Shown here: piece after piece, positions 35,027 through 44,412 of the stretch | Layout: every line of letters starts with the position of its first letter | Numbering within the stretch: the first letter of the stretch is position 1 | NCBI GenBank assembly: GCA_905339235.1 | Contig: CAJPFG010000025.1 | Location: 90,315-154,314, forward strand | Source: Phycisphaerales bacterium | Lineage (GTDB): Bacteria > Planctomycetota > Phycisphaerae > Phycisphaerales > UBA1924 | Direction of reading: 5' to 3' | Length of the DNA: 64,000 bases | Notes under the pieces: model-generated | The model's database searches: none | The model's input: the letters and a program-made list of their open reading frames with translations, nothing else | What the model was told of the DNA's origin: nothing | Made by a program: the position numbers and the translations under genes

Positions 35027-35461
35027 GCCACACCTCCCGCTCGGCTCCCCCTCCCCAGATCCGCCCGCCGGGCGCGACGGGCGCGGCGGCAGCCTACCGC
35101 GCGGATTGAACTTCGTGAAGCGCATTCAGCCCCGGAACGGGCCCACTCCCCACGCCACGACTCCGCCCGACCTGACGGCCGTACGAGCCATACCGCTTGC
35201 CGACGAGTTACCGGCCCAGGAGCGCTCTCGCGCGGCCGGGCGGTATTCTCGAGGAGCCCCCACCCGAGAAGAGCCGACGATTCAGGGGTTTCAGCCTGCC
35301 GCGGGGCGCGGGCGTGGTCAGTACGACGCGGCCATGAAGGCCGCCCCTTGCGGCTCGGGCGGCCCGGCCGCCTGCCGGTCGGGGCTTCCACCTGCCCCCA
35401 AACTCCGGTAGACTGTTGATCGAAGTGGCCGTCCCCTCGCGGGCGGAGAAGGCGGGGTCGC
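35027..35461. other. 435-bp divergent intergenic region
   Basis: It separates the minus-strand fibre-like gene from the plus-strand LysM gene. TAGACT (35409-35414) lies 47 bp before the LysM start and is a -10 candidate with a weak -35 (CTTCCA, 18-bp spacer). No gene is supported; the small frames lack starts and family motifs. Confidence 0.45.
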
Positions 35462-36121
35462 GTGGGCGAGAAGCACAAGGTGGTACAAGGCGAGCACTTC
35501 GCGGCCATCGCCGCGGCCAAGGGGCATCAGAACTTTCTGCCGCCCTGGAACGCCGCGGAGAACGAGTCGGTCCGCACCAAGCGCAAAACCCCGCACATCC
35601 TTCTCCCCGGGGATGAGGTCGAGGTTCCCGAGTTGGCCCAGAAGGACGAACAGGCCCCCACCGAGAAGAAGACGCGGTTTCAGGTGTCGGGGGTGAAACT
35701 CAAACTCCGACTGGAGATCCGAACGGTATCGAACGACCCCGCGAAGAAGGTCCCCTGCTCGCTGACCGTCGAGGGTGCCGACAAGACCGAGGACCTCGAC
35801 GGCCAAGGGCGCATCGAGCGGCTGATTCCCAACAAGAGCAAGGCCGGAAAAGTCGTGATCCGCGACGCGACCTTGCCGCTGACCATCGAGGACGAACTGG
35901 AGATCGGCGGGCTGCACCCTCTCGATACCGTCACCGGCCAGATCGGGCGGTTGAACAACCTCGGGTACGATGCCGGCCCGCTGGAAGAGCCCACCAGCGC
36001 CGACGCCAAACTCCGGTTCCGCTCGGCGGTCGAGGAGTTCCAGTGCGAGAACGGGCTCAAAGTAGACGGAGTCTGCGGCTCGGGAACGCAGAGCAAACTG
36101 AAGGAAGTGCACGGATGTTGA
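35462..36121 (+). CDS. LysM plus peptidoglycan-binding protein
   Basis: A 219-residue protein without a signal peptide. Residues 4-60 are a LysM-like fold of the variant 'HKVVQGEHFAAIAAAKG' ... 'RTKRKTPHILLPGDEVEVPE', which I recall from proteins encoded near type VI-like and contractile injection systems. The middle is beta-rich. Residues about 155-215 are a PG_binding_1-type domain ('IGRLNNLGYDAGPLEE', 'RSAVEEFQCENGLKVDGVCG'). The start is GTG at 35462. The stop codon TGA lies inside the first unit of the downstream minisatellite. It opens the cluster that continues to 40613. Confidence 0.75.
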   Translation: MGEKHKVVQGEHFAAIAAAKGHQNFLPPWNAAENESVRTKRKTPHILLPGDEVEVPELAQKDEQAPTEKKTRFQVSGVKLKLRLEIRTVSNDPAKKVPCSLTVEGADKTEDLDGQGRIERLIPNKSKAGKVVIRDATLPLTIEDELEIGGLHPLDTVTGQIGRLNNLGYDAGPLEEPTSADAKLRFRSAVEEFQCENGLKVDGVCGSGTQSKLKEVHGC

Positions 36122-36257
36122 ATCTGAAATCTGAAATCTGATATCTGATATCTGATATCTGAAGTCCTGAAGTCCTGAAGTCCTGAAGTCTGAAGTCTGA
36201 AGTCTGAAGTCTGAAGTCCTGAAGCCCTGACGTCCCGAAGTTTGAAGTCCCAAGTCC
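36119..36257 (+). repeat. 19-unit TGAARTC minisatellite
   Basis: Tandem 6-8-bp units fill the space between the LysM and OmpA-like genes: TGAATC, two TGAAATC, three TGATATC, three TGAAGTCC, four TGAAGTC, one TGAAGTCC, then five decayed units (TGAAGCCC, TGACGTCC, CGAAGTT, TGAAGTCC, CAAGTCC). The units are homogenised in blocks, as expected from slippage. This is not a CRISPR array: there are no spacers. Unit number is likely to vary between strains. Confidence 0.9.
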
Positions 36258-36282
36258 GAGTTCGGTTTCTCCCGGAGTTCGC

Positions 36283-37749
36283 GTGGCTGACGGCAACGGC
36301 ACAATCCTCTCCGCCGACGGCGGGGGCATCCTGGGGAGCAACGACCCCAAGCCGGTAGTGAAACTGCCCGTGGCGCCCACGCACGAGCAGGAGCACAACA
36401 CCATCCGGCCGGGGATCATCCCCGTGGGGTGCTGGAAGGCCGACGATGTGAACTTCGATTTCGACTCGTCGTTCGTGCGGCCGGGAGTGGCCAACCAGAC
36501 GCCGCGGTTCAAGACGCTGCTGGACCAGAATCCGGGGGCGGCGGTCTCGCTGTTCGGGCACGCCGACCCGGTGGGGAACGACGACTACAACAAGGCCCTC
36601 TCGGGGCGGCGCGCCAAGGCGATGTACGCCATGCTCATCCGCGAGCCCAAGATGTGGGAGGAACTCTTCGGCGCGGGCGATCTCAAGATGGCCCACGTCC
36701 AGGTCATGCTCCGGCACCTGGGCTTCGACCCCGGCCGCACCGACGGCACCACGGATCAAGGGCACAAGGACGCCGTGAAACTCTTCCAGGAGAACAACGA
36801 CCTCGCCAACGACGGCGTCGCCGGGCCCGACACCCGCAAGAAGATCTACCTCGTCTATATGGACGCCGTCTGCGTAGACGACGCCGGCAAGCCCTTCAAG
36901 GTCGCCAAGGCCGACTTCCTCGGCGCGGGCAAGGACTCCGGCGGCAAGGCCGACTTCCAGGGGTGCGGCGAGTTCAATCCGCTGCTGCTCTTCTCGAAGA
37001 GCGAGAACGCCGCGCTGGAGAGCAAGGCCGACAAGACCGACCGCAACCTCGCCAACGCCCCCAACCGGCGCGTGCTCATCCTGCTGTTCAAGCCCGGCAC
37101 CAAGGTCGACCCCGCCAGGTGGCCCTGCCCGCGAGCGGCCGAGGGCACCGCGGGCTGCAAGAAACGCTTTTGGTCCGACGCCGACACGCGCAAGCAACTC
37201 ACCGACCAGCACCGCGAGCACCAGAAGACCAAGGACACGTTCCAGTGCCGCTTCTACCAGCGGCTCACCGATTCATCGCCCTGCGAGCGGGCCACGGCCT
37301 TTATCGTGGCCCGGCTCTACGACCACAACGGCGACTTCATCGGCGGCTCGCCGTTCACGCTCACGCTCGCGAACGGGAAGGTGTTCCACGACGTGGCCGA
37401 CGCGCGCGGCTTTGCGACCCTTCCCGAGCGGCCCGACGACGTGAAGGGAGTGATGGAGTGGAAGACCGTGCCGCCCAAAGACGTGGCCGTGGAGGTCATC
37501 ACCTTCAAGCAGGACATCTTCTTCAATCTCGACAAGGACGACGACGAGTCCATCCGCAAGCGGCTGACGAACCTGGGGTACACCTCGCAGAAGGACCTCG
37601 CCGCGGCCGTCAAGGCCTTCCACGAAGACTACCACGAGGAGGAAGACCTCGACGCCGACGGCGCCTTGGGCCCCAAGACGCGGGCCGTGATCGTGCGCGT
37701 GCACAGCGACCTCAAGGACAAGATCCGCACCGACAGCGACGACACGTAA
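36283..37749 (+). CDS. OmpA-like and peptidoglycan-binding protein
   Basis: A 488-residue protein without a signal peptide, starting at GTG with GGAG 6 bp upstream. Residues about 55-130 resemble an OmpA C-terminal domain ('NFDFDSSFVRPG', 'SLFGHADPVGNDDYN', 'LSGRRAKAMYAML'), which binds peptidoglycan. Residues about 140-195 are a PG_binding_1 domain ('VMLRHLGFDPGRTDG'). A Cys-rich segment follows ('WPCPRAAEGTAGCKKRFWSD', 'DTFQCRFYQRL'), which I recall in proteins encoded by myxobacterial secretion loci. Residues about 425-485 form another PG-binding-like unit ('RLTNLGYTSQKDLA'). It is followed after 3 bp by the next gene. Confidence 0.75.
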   Translation: MADGNGTILSADGGGILGSNDPKPVVKLPVAPTHEQEHNTIRPGIIPVGCWKADDVNFDFDSSFVRPGVANQTPRFKTLLDQNPGAAVSLFGHADPVGNDDYNKALSGRRAKAMYAMLIREPKMWEELFGAGDLKMAHVQVMLRHLGFDPGRTDGTTDQGHKDAVKLFQENNDLANDGVAGPDTRKKIYLVYMDAVCVDDAGKPFKVAKADFLGAGKDSGGKADFQGCGEFNPLLLFSKSENAALESKADKTDRNLANAPNRRVLILLFKPGTKVDPARWPCPRAAEGTAGCKKRFWSDADTRKQLTDQHREHQKTKDTFQCRFYQRLTDSSPCERATAFIVARLYDHNGDFIGGSPFTLTLANGKVFHDVADARGFATLPERPDDVKGVMEWKTVPPKDVAVEVITFKQDIFFNLDKDDDESIRKRLTNLGYTSQKDLAAAVKAFHEDYHEEEDLDADGALGPKTRAVIVRVHSDLKDKIRTDSDDT

Positions 37750-37752
37750 GCC

Positions 37753-39678
37753 ATGGCTGAAGGACCCTTCAAACCCATCCCCGTGGTCGGCTCGACGGAC
37801 ACCAAGCCGCCGGTGCCGATCCCGATCACGCGCCTCACCGTGCACGTGGTGCGCGTGAAGTTCGGCGGAAACGTGCCGACGGTCGAGGATGACCTGAAAG
37901 ACGCGCTGGTCGAGATCGCGGAGATCAAGTTCAAGAAGAAAACGGCCGCGAACGGCAAGGTGACGACCACCGAACTGAAGGTCGGCGAGGTGACGGTAAA
38001 GGTCACGAAGAAGAAGTTCGGCCCGGTGCCCAAGGAGGGGGAGGAGTTCAAGCCCGACACCGTGGTCACCGAAAAGGTCGTGCTCATCGGCGGCGATCAG
38101 ACGGTGAAGATCCAGATGAGCAACGGGTCGGGGGCGCTGGTGGTGAAGGTCTTCGACGGGGCCGGCACCACGACCCCGTTGGGCGCGGTGGATGTGACCG
38201 TCGCCGGCTCGGGAACCAAGCCCACGCGCAAGGACGGCGAGAACATCGGGCAGATCTTCTTCGAGGATGTGCCGTTCGGGAAGGTCAAGGTGAGCGGTCG
38301 CAAAGAGGGTTACGGACCGATCCCCGAGGCGGGAAAGGAGTTCAAGTTCGGAAAGATCGACGCCTCGCCCGACCCGGAGTCCAAGCACGGCGTGACGACG
38401 ATCGTGGAACTTCACGTCACGCACCCGGGGAACACAATCAAGAAGATCGAGGCCACGATCAAGGACACGCCGGGGCTGATCGCCGCCCCGGCCCTGGCGG
38501 GCGAGAGCGCGGCCCCGGCGGGAAGCCAGCGGCTCAAGAGCAGCACCTCTTCCGACGTGGCGCTGTCGAGCAACAAGCCGGTGGTGCTCGTGCGGGGCAG
38601 CAACGACGTGACGCTGACGGTCACCACCGATCCGGCGGGCAACAAGTCGGACTGGCGGGTGAAGCACAACGAGAACAGCGGCGCAGTGCCGGCGATCACG
38701 CCCAGCGGCGACGGCAAGAAGGCCACGCTCAAGTGCGACAAGACCGGATCGTTCGCGGTCATCGCGGCCGACGGCGAGAGCAAGGTCATCTGGAATGTGG
38801 TGTTCGTGCACGTGAAGGCCGACGTCGCCTCCTCGGTCGCGCAGATCAAACTCCGCAAGACCACCTTCGCCGACAACGGCTCCAACGCCAACTCCGTGCG
38901 AATCCGCTCCGGGCAGTTTGTCACGGGGAACGCGGCCTTCGAGGGCGGGATCGATGTGACACTGGTCGGCGGCGGAGCCGACAAAAAACTCGGCACCGAC
39001 CGCATCGATCTCCACATGATCCAGTCCGGCGTGGTCGATTCGCTCGCCGGGAACTACCTCGGCCCGCCCGCCGTCGCGGCCGGCCCGCCCGTCGGCGGCG
39101 CCGGGACCGAGACCCCGCCCAACCTCCCGATCGTGGATTGCAACGGCCCGGGCGGCGCCAACCCCGTCCCGCCCAACGCGCCGCTGATCACCGAAGCCGA
39201 CGGCAACTCGCCCCCGCTCATCTGGGCGCCCTCCTCCTTCAGCGTGACCAACTTGGGCCCGCAGAAGTTCCGCGTCTTCACGCTCGACAGCCCGGGCGGC
39301 GGATTTCCGGTGCGTCACGGCGGGGCGCCCCCGAAGGCCGCGCACATCCGCACCGTCAGCGGCGTCAACGGCTTCCGCACCGGCGTATGCGCGACGAGCC
39401 GCGACGCGGTGAATAACATCGTCGTGCAAGCCGACATGCGGTGGCGGGCCGATTTCTCGGGAAACGTCACGTATCCCGCCGGGACTCCCGCGGCCCCCGC
39501 GCTGGTTCCCGCCGGCACCGTCGCCACGTGGGTAGGCACGACCCACGGCACCACCGGCGATAACACGTTCGCGCTCGTGTCCGATGCCACCGGCGGACAG
39601 GACGCCGCGGCCGCGGGCTTCCGCATCTCCGGCCCGCGATTCAACAGCGGCCCCGGCCAAGTGATCGTCTGGACGTGA
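37753..39678 (+). CDS. Unrecognised 641-aa beta-rich protein
   Basis: Function unknown. There is no signal peptide and no membrane helix. The N-terminal half has two short repeats with similar endings ('KKKFGPVPKEGEEFK' and 'RKEGYGPIPEAGKEFKFG'), suggesting duplicated beta domains. The middle has an Ig-like segment ('VVLVRGSNDVTLTVTTDPAG'). The C-terminal third has Pro/Gly-rich stretches ('NPVPPNAPLITEADGN') and beta-strands, ending 'GQVIVWT'. It starts 3 bp after the OmpA-like gene and overlaps the next gene by 4 bp, so the products are probably made together. It could be a spike-associated or effector protein. Confidence 0.65.
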   Translation: MAEGPFKPIPVVGSTDTKPPVPIPITRLTVHVVRVKFGGNVPTVEDDLKDALVEIAEIKFKKKTAANGKVTTTELKVGEVTVKVTKKKFGPVPKEGEEFKPDTVVTEKVVLIGGDQTVKIQMSNGSGALVVKVFDGAGTTTPLGAVDVTVAGSGTKPTRKDGENIGQIFFEDVPFGKVKVSGRKEGYGPIPEAGKEFKFGKIDASPDPESKHGVTTIVELHVTHPGNTIKKIEATIKDTPGLIAAPALAGESAAPAGSQRLKSSTSSDVALSSNKPVVLVRGSNDVTLTVTTDPAGNKSDWRVKHNENSGAVPAITPSGDGKKATLKCDKTGSFAVIAADGESKVIWNVVFVHVKADVASSVAQIKLRKTTFADNGSNANSVRIRSGQFVTGNAAFEGGIDVTLVGGGADKKLGTDRIDLHMIQSGVVDSLAGNYLGPPAVAAGPPVGGAGTETPPNLPIVDCNGPGGANPVPPNAPLITEADGNSPPLIWAPSSFSVTNLGPQKFRVFTLDSPGGGFPVRHGGAPPKAAHIRTVSGVNGFRTGVCATSRDAVNNIVVQADMRWRADFSGNVTYPAGTPAAPALVPAGTVATWVGTTHGTTGDNTFALVSDATGGQDAAAAGFRISGPRFNSGPGQVIVWT

Positions 39679-40613
39679 AAACCATGTTCGTCGCCGTCAA
39701 CCACATCTCCCCCGACCTCGTCCCCGCGATCTTCGATCCGGCCCTGGGCTTGGCGCTGCTGCGCGTGACCGGGGTGGAGGGGACGGTCGACGCAGTCACC
39801 GGCATCGAGTCGGGCGTCGTGAAGGCGACGGTCGTGCGCACCCTCCGCCCCGACACGCCCGCCCCGGGGGCGCCCGTCTCCTTCCCCTTCGCGCGCCTTG
39901 CCAACGAGGAACTCCGCTTCCGCAACGGCGCCAACGCCTGGAACACCCTGCGCCTCGAGAAGGACGCCCTGCTGCTGGTCGCCTGGGCCGCGGCCGACGC
40001 CTCGCGCGGCGTCTTCTCGCTCACCGCCGCATCTTCGCCCGCCTCCGACGCCGACCCCGAGATCGCGGAGATTCGCGAGGCGGTGGAGATTCACGCGCTG
40101 GCCGCGGCCTCGCGCCCCCCGCGGCTCTCCAAGGCGATGATCGACGGCAAGGGCTCGCTCCGCCGATACGCCTGCGCCGCCGTCGGCCCCCGCGGGCTGG
40201 TGCCCCGCGCCGAAGGCGTGCGCATGCTCTCCGACGCCATCGCCAGCCCCAAGACCGGGCTCGACGACGACCTCTTCCTCGCCGACACGCTGATCGCCCC
40301 GCCCCTCTTCGACAGCGCCAAGGGGCCCGACGCGCCCAACGCCGCCGTCCTCACCACCCTCGCCTGCGAACTCGTCACCGCCAAGCCCGCGGACGCCGGC
40401 GGCTGGCTCCGCGACCTGTACGGCATCGTCATGCCCGAACTCGACAACGATCCCGAAGAGGATTGGACCAAGCGGCGGGCCCTGCTCCGCGCCGTGGGCG
40501 TGCCTTTCAAGAAGATGGACGATCGCCTGCGCGAACTGTCCCGAACCTCCGGGCAGGACATCCCCCTCGCCGTGAAACTCCAGGAGGCCTTGGCCAAGGC
40601 GTGGAAGGACTGA
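39675..40613 (+). CDS. Unrecognised 312-aa protein
   Basis: Function unknown. It has no signal peptide. The start GTG at 39675 overlaps the upstream stop in GTGA, a translational coupling arrangement; an in-frame ATG at 39684 is the alternative. The N-terminal about 110 residues look like a beta-barrel ('RVTGVEGTVDAVTGIESG', 'LRLEKDALLLVAW'). The rest is helical, with a HEAT-like feel ('LRRYACAAVGPRG', 'LLRAVGVPFKKMDDRLREL'). It is the last gene of the cluster beginning at 35462. Confidence 0.65.
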   Translation: MKTMFVAVNHISPDLVPAIFDPALGLALLRVTGVEGTVDAVTGIESGVVKATVVRTLRPDTPAPGAPVSFPFARLANEELRFRNGANAWNTLRLEKDALLLVAWAAADASRGVFSLTAASSPASDADPEIAEIREAVEIHALAAASRPPRLSKAMIDGKGSLRRYACAAVGPRGLVPRAEGVRMLSDAIASPKTGLDDDLFLADTLIAPPLFDSAKGPDAPNAAVLTTLACELVTAKPADAGGWLRDLYGIVMPELDNDPEEDWTKRRALLRAVGVPFKKMDDRLRELSRTSGQDIPLAVKLQEALAKAWKD

Positions 40614-40634
40614 CGTTCGCGCTAGCATCTGGCG

Positions 40635-41093
40635 ATGCAGAACGCCGAGTGGTTTGATGCACCCGACGAGTCCGGCGAGCCCGGGCTGCGGTTTTCCTGC
40701 ACCATGTGCGGGAACTGCTGCACCGGGCCCGAGGGGTACGTGCTGGTGTCGAACGACGAGGCCGCGGCGTTGGCGAAGCGGCTGGGCATGACGGTCCCGG
40801 ACTTTCTCGCGCGGTACACGCGGGAGACGCTGCGGGGGCGCTCGTTGATCGAGCACGCGACCGTATTCGGGGCGGACTGCATCTTCCTCGACCGCGAGAA
40901 GATCCCCGGCAAGGCCGTGTGCGGGGTGTACGAGGACCGGCCGGCGCAGTGCCGGACCTGGCCGTATTGGAAGAGCAACCTCACCAGCCGGTGGGCGTGG
41001 GAACGGGCGAGGCGCACGTGCCCGGGGATCGGGCAGGGGCCGCGCTCGACACCCGTGCAGATCCGCATCGCGCGCGATGTGATCGATATCTGA
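40635..41093 (+). CDS. YkgJ-family cysteine cluster protein
   Basis: A 152-residue protein with 'CTMCGNCCTGPEGYV' at the N-terminus and further Cys in 'ADCIFLDRE', 'VCGVYEDRPAQCRTWPYW' and 'RTCPGIG'. This is the CxxCGxCC ... C ... RPxxCRxxP pattern of the YkgJ/Fli B-type zinc or iron chelating family. The role of the family is not settled. TAGCAT lies 6 bp before the ATG and no ribosome site is seen. Its stop overlaps the start of the next gene (TGATG). Confidence 0.85.
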   Translation: MQNAEWFDAPDESGEPGLRFSCTMCGNCCTGPEGYVLVSNDEAAALAKRLGMTVPDFLARYTRETLRGRSLIEHATVFGADCIFLDREKIPGKAVCGVYEDRPAQCRTWPYWKSNLTSRWAWERARRTCPGIGQGPRSTPVQIRIARDVIDI

Positions 41094-41575
41094 TGGAATC
41101 GCCGAGCGAAAACCCGGCCCGCAGATGGCTCGCGGCGGCGCGGGGCCCCGAGGTTGCCGCGTCGCTGGAGGCGGTGTACGAGATGATCACGGACCAGATC
41201 GCGGCCCGGGACCCGGCGTGCTGGGGCTCGGGGCGGTGTTGCAACTTCAAGGCGGCGGGGCACCGGCTGTACACGACGGGGCTGGAGGCAGCGTACACGC
41301 TGACGCGGCTGCCGTCGGGAAGGGACCTGACGCGCGAAGGGCTGGAGGCGGCGATCTCGAGGGGGGATTGCCCGTTCCTGGCGCTGAATCTGTGCGGGGT
41401 GCACGCCGTCAAGCCCGCGGCGTGCCGCGTGTACTTCTGCGACCGGTCGGCGAAGTTGTGGCAGGAGGAACTGGCGGAGCGGGCGCACGCGATGATCCGC
41501 GCGCTGCACGAGCGGCACGCGCTGGCGTATCGCTACGACGAATGGCGGACGCTGCTCGGGGAGTTCCTGGAGTGA
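41093..41575 (+). CDS. Second YkgJ-like cysteine cluster protein
   Basis: A 160-residue protein starting in the TGATG overlap with the upstream gene. It shares the family's Cys spacing, but loosely: 'CWGSGRCCNFKAAGHRLY', then 'CPFLALNLCGVHAVKPAACR' followed by 'VYFC'. It is clearly diverged from its neighbour, so the pair is either an old duplication or two subfamilies working together. Translation is probably coupled. It converges on the next gene with no bases between the stop codons. Confidence 0.75.
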   Translation: MESPSENPARRWLAAARGPEVAASLEAVYEMITDQIAARDPACWGSGRCCNFKAAGHRLYTTGLEAAYTLTRLPSGRDLTREGLEAAISRGDCPFLALNLCGVHAVKPAACRVYFCDRSAKLWQEELAERAHAMIRALHERHALAYRYDEWRTLLGEFLE

Positions 41576-42541
41576 TTACTTGCGCAGGTCCACGGCCTTC
41601 TGGAGGATCGCCCGGCGCTGCTCGATTGTCGTGCCGGCGGTGGCGTCGTGGTAGATCTTGATCTTCTGATCGTCGGTGAGGGCGTCGCTGTAGTTTTTGG
41701 CCGCGGCCTTGGCGGCGCTCTTGATCTCCGCGGGAAGATCGACCTGATCGACGATCGCAGGGAGATTGCCTGCGGCCTCGGCCATCATGCCGCGGTAGGC
41801 GGTCTCGGATTCGTGCATGAAGTAGCGGCGCATGATCTTGGCGACCGAGCCGGGCTCCTGGCGCGGCTTGACGCCCTGGGCGTCGGGCACGGCCTTGGGC
41901 GGGAAGAGGGTGTTGAGGTACTCGTTGACGATCTTCATGTTGAAGCCGGCCTGCGTGGGATCGATGAATCCCTTGGCGAGCAGATCGTCGGTGATGCGTT
42001 CGGGGACGTTGGGCTTGTCGAGCGGGGCGCACATCCGGAGCAACTTGCGGATCTCGTCCACGTTGGTGTAGTCGGTGCGCTCGATGACGCCGCCCTCGAT
42101 GGCCTCGACGATGTCGAGGTTGGCGATGGTGGCGCGCTCGAAGATGGTTTTGCGCTCGGCGAAGTAGTCCGAGAGCGTGTCCACCCAGTTGTCGGGAAGC
42201 GTGGGATTGACGCGGAGGGCTTCCTTCTCGATCAGGCCGCGGATGGGCCGGGTCTTGCCGTTCTCGTCGCGCATGACGAGAGACTTGTGCGGGATATCGG
42301 GCAGTTCCTTCTCCGGCACCATCTTGAGTTTGGGCGGCGGCGGAGGCTCCATGGGGATCGGGAATGGCGGGGGCGCCGGGACGGCGTCGGGGTTGTCGGC
42401 GGGAGCCGGCTCCGGCGGGGCGGTCGCGGGATCGGGGGCTTTGCTTGGGGGCGGAGTGAGGACCTGGCCGGTGACCGGGGCGGCCAAGAGGCCCAGGAGT
42501 GCCGCGACCAGCGTTCGATTGAGGGTGTTCCCGGTTGCCAT
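41576..42541 (-). CDS. Secreted proline-rich protein of unknown function
   Basis: A 321-residue exported protein. GGAG lies about 11 bp before the start at 42541, and the signal peptide is 'TLVAALLGLLAAPVTGQ'. A Pro/Ala-rich linker follows (about 35-75). The rest is helical and charged, without Cys pairs ('TIFERATIANLDIVEAIEGG', 'YLNTLFPPKAVPDAQG'). No motif is recognised. It could be a periplasmic structural protein. Confidence 0.7.
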   Translation of the reverse strand: MATGNTLNRTLVAALLGLLAAPVTGQVLTPPPSKAPDPATAPPEPAPADNPDAVPAPPPFPIPMEPPPPPKLKMVPEKELPDIPHKSLVMRDENGKTRPIRGLIEKEALRVNPTLPDNWVDTLSDYFAERKTIFERATIANLDIVEAIEGGVIERTDYTNVDEIRKLLRMCAPLDKPNVPERITDDLLAKGFIDPTQAGFNMKIVNEYLNTLFPPKAVPDAQGVKPRQEPGSVAKIMRRYFMHESETAYRGMMAEAAGNLPAIVDQVDLPAEIKSAAKAAAKNYSDALTDDQKIKIYHDATAGTTIEQRRAILQKAVDLRK

Positions 42542-42650
42542 GATGCCCGAATCTCCTAGTCTGGGTGATCGCATGGGCGGCGACCCGGCCATGCAAGAAC
42601 CCAATTATCGCCCGCCCGGACACTGAAAACGAGCGGACCGTTCGAGAATA

Positions 42651-42676
42651 CCGGGGGCCGCGCGGGCGGCCCCCGG
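42651..42676 (-). terminator. Probable recA terminator hairpin
   Basis: An 11-bp GC stem, CCGGGGGCCGC / GCGGCCCCCGG, with a 4-nt loop, 58 bp downstream of the recA stop. On the minus strand it is followed by TATTCTCG, which is not a good T tract. Confidence 0.5.
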
Positions 42677-42733
42677 GTCATCCATCTGCGGTCTTTCACA
42701 CGAGTTGCGCCCGCGCTCGGGGCATTTTCGGGC

Positions 42734-43873
<1,140 letters not shown>

Positions 43874-44012
43874 GTCAACCATCCTTTCCCGTCGGGGAGC
43901 CGCCGCCGGAACGGAGGCCTTTGACCCCGAGCCTTCAGCGCGAGTCGCCGGCGGGCATCCATACCCACACACGACGGCCGGGGGCGGCGCTGAACGCGAG
44001 CCCGGCAAGGGG

Positions 44013-44042
44013 ACTTTACTCGAACCCGAACGGGCGTGTCAA
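44013..44042 (-). promoter_or_regulatory. recA promoter
   Basis: On the minus strand: TTGACA (44037-44042), an 18-bp spacer, TAAAGT (44013-44018). The spacer holds two GTTC half-sites two bases apart and the small dyad CCCGTTCGGG, a possible LexA-type operator by position, though not a known planctomycete box. The transcript would have a leader of about 130 nt. Confidence 0.6.
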
Positions 44043-44117
44043 GCGGCGGTAGGGGGTGGACGACGAGATTCCCCGGAAGGCCTTGGGGATACACGACTTG
44101 CCGATTCTGACGGACGG

Positions 44118-44312
44118 TCAGTCGTTCTGTTCTTCCTCGGCCTTGTTCTCGATCTTGTCGCCGAGTTTCTGCATGTCCTTGCCGAAGCCCTTGCTGGTTT
44201 CGCAGGCCTGAAGGCCCGCGGCGGTCAGCGCAAAGGCCGCGACGATCGCGGCGGACACGAGCACGCGCTTCGCAATGCTCCGCTGACTGTGACCCGCATT
44301 GTTCGTGTTCAT
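44118..44312 (-). CDS. Entericidin A/B-like lipoprotein
   Basis: A 64-residue lipoprotein. Its signal sequence ends in a lipobox at Cys ('LTAAGLQACETSKGFGKDM'), followed by 'QKLGDKIENKAEEEQND', the pattern of entericidin-like peptides (C-x-T-x-x-G-x-G-x-D-x-x-x-x-G). In enterobacteria entericidins form a stress-related antidote/toxin pair; here only one is present. AGGAG is 8 bp before the ATG. The gene lies upstream of the recA promoter. Confidence 0.8.
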   Translation of the reverse strand: MNTNNAGHSQRSIAKRVLVSAAIVAAFALTAAGLQACETSKGFGKDMQKLGDKIENKAEEEQND

Positions 44313-44412
44313 GAGGATCTCCTGTTCTGCCACCAATATTACGATACCGCGGCCCGAGCGCGTTCGTGCGCCGGGCGCCTCTGATGGCCCTTCGCACGCC
44401 GGATGAAGTTTT

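Noticed and set aside
36119..36257. CRISPR array
   Set aside because: Units are 6-8 bp, directly adjoining, without spacers; no cas gene is in the window.
35318..36304. Minus-strand frame giving a repetitive DFRLQTS-like peptide
   Set aside because: It is only the translation of the minisatellite and the antisense of the LysM gene.
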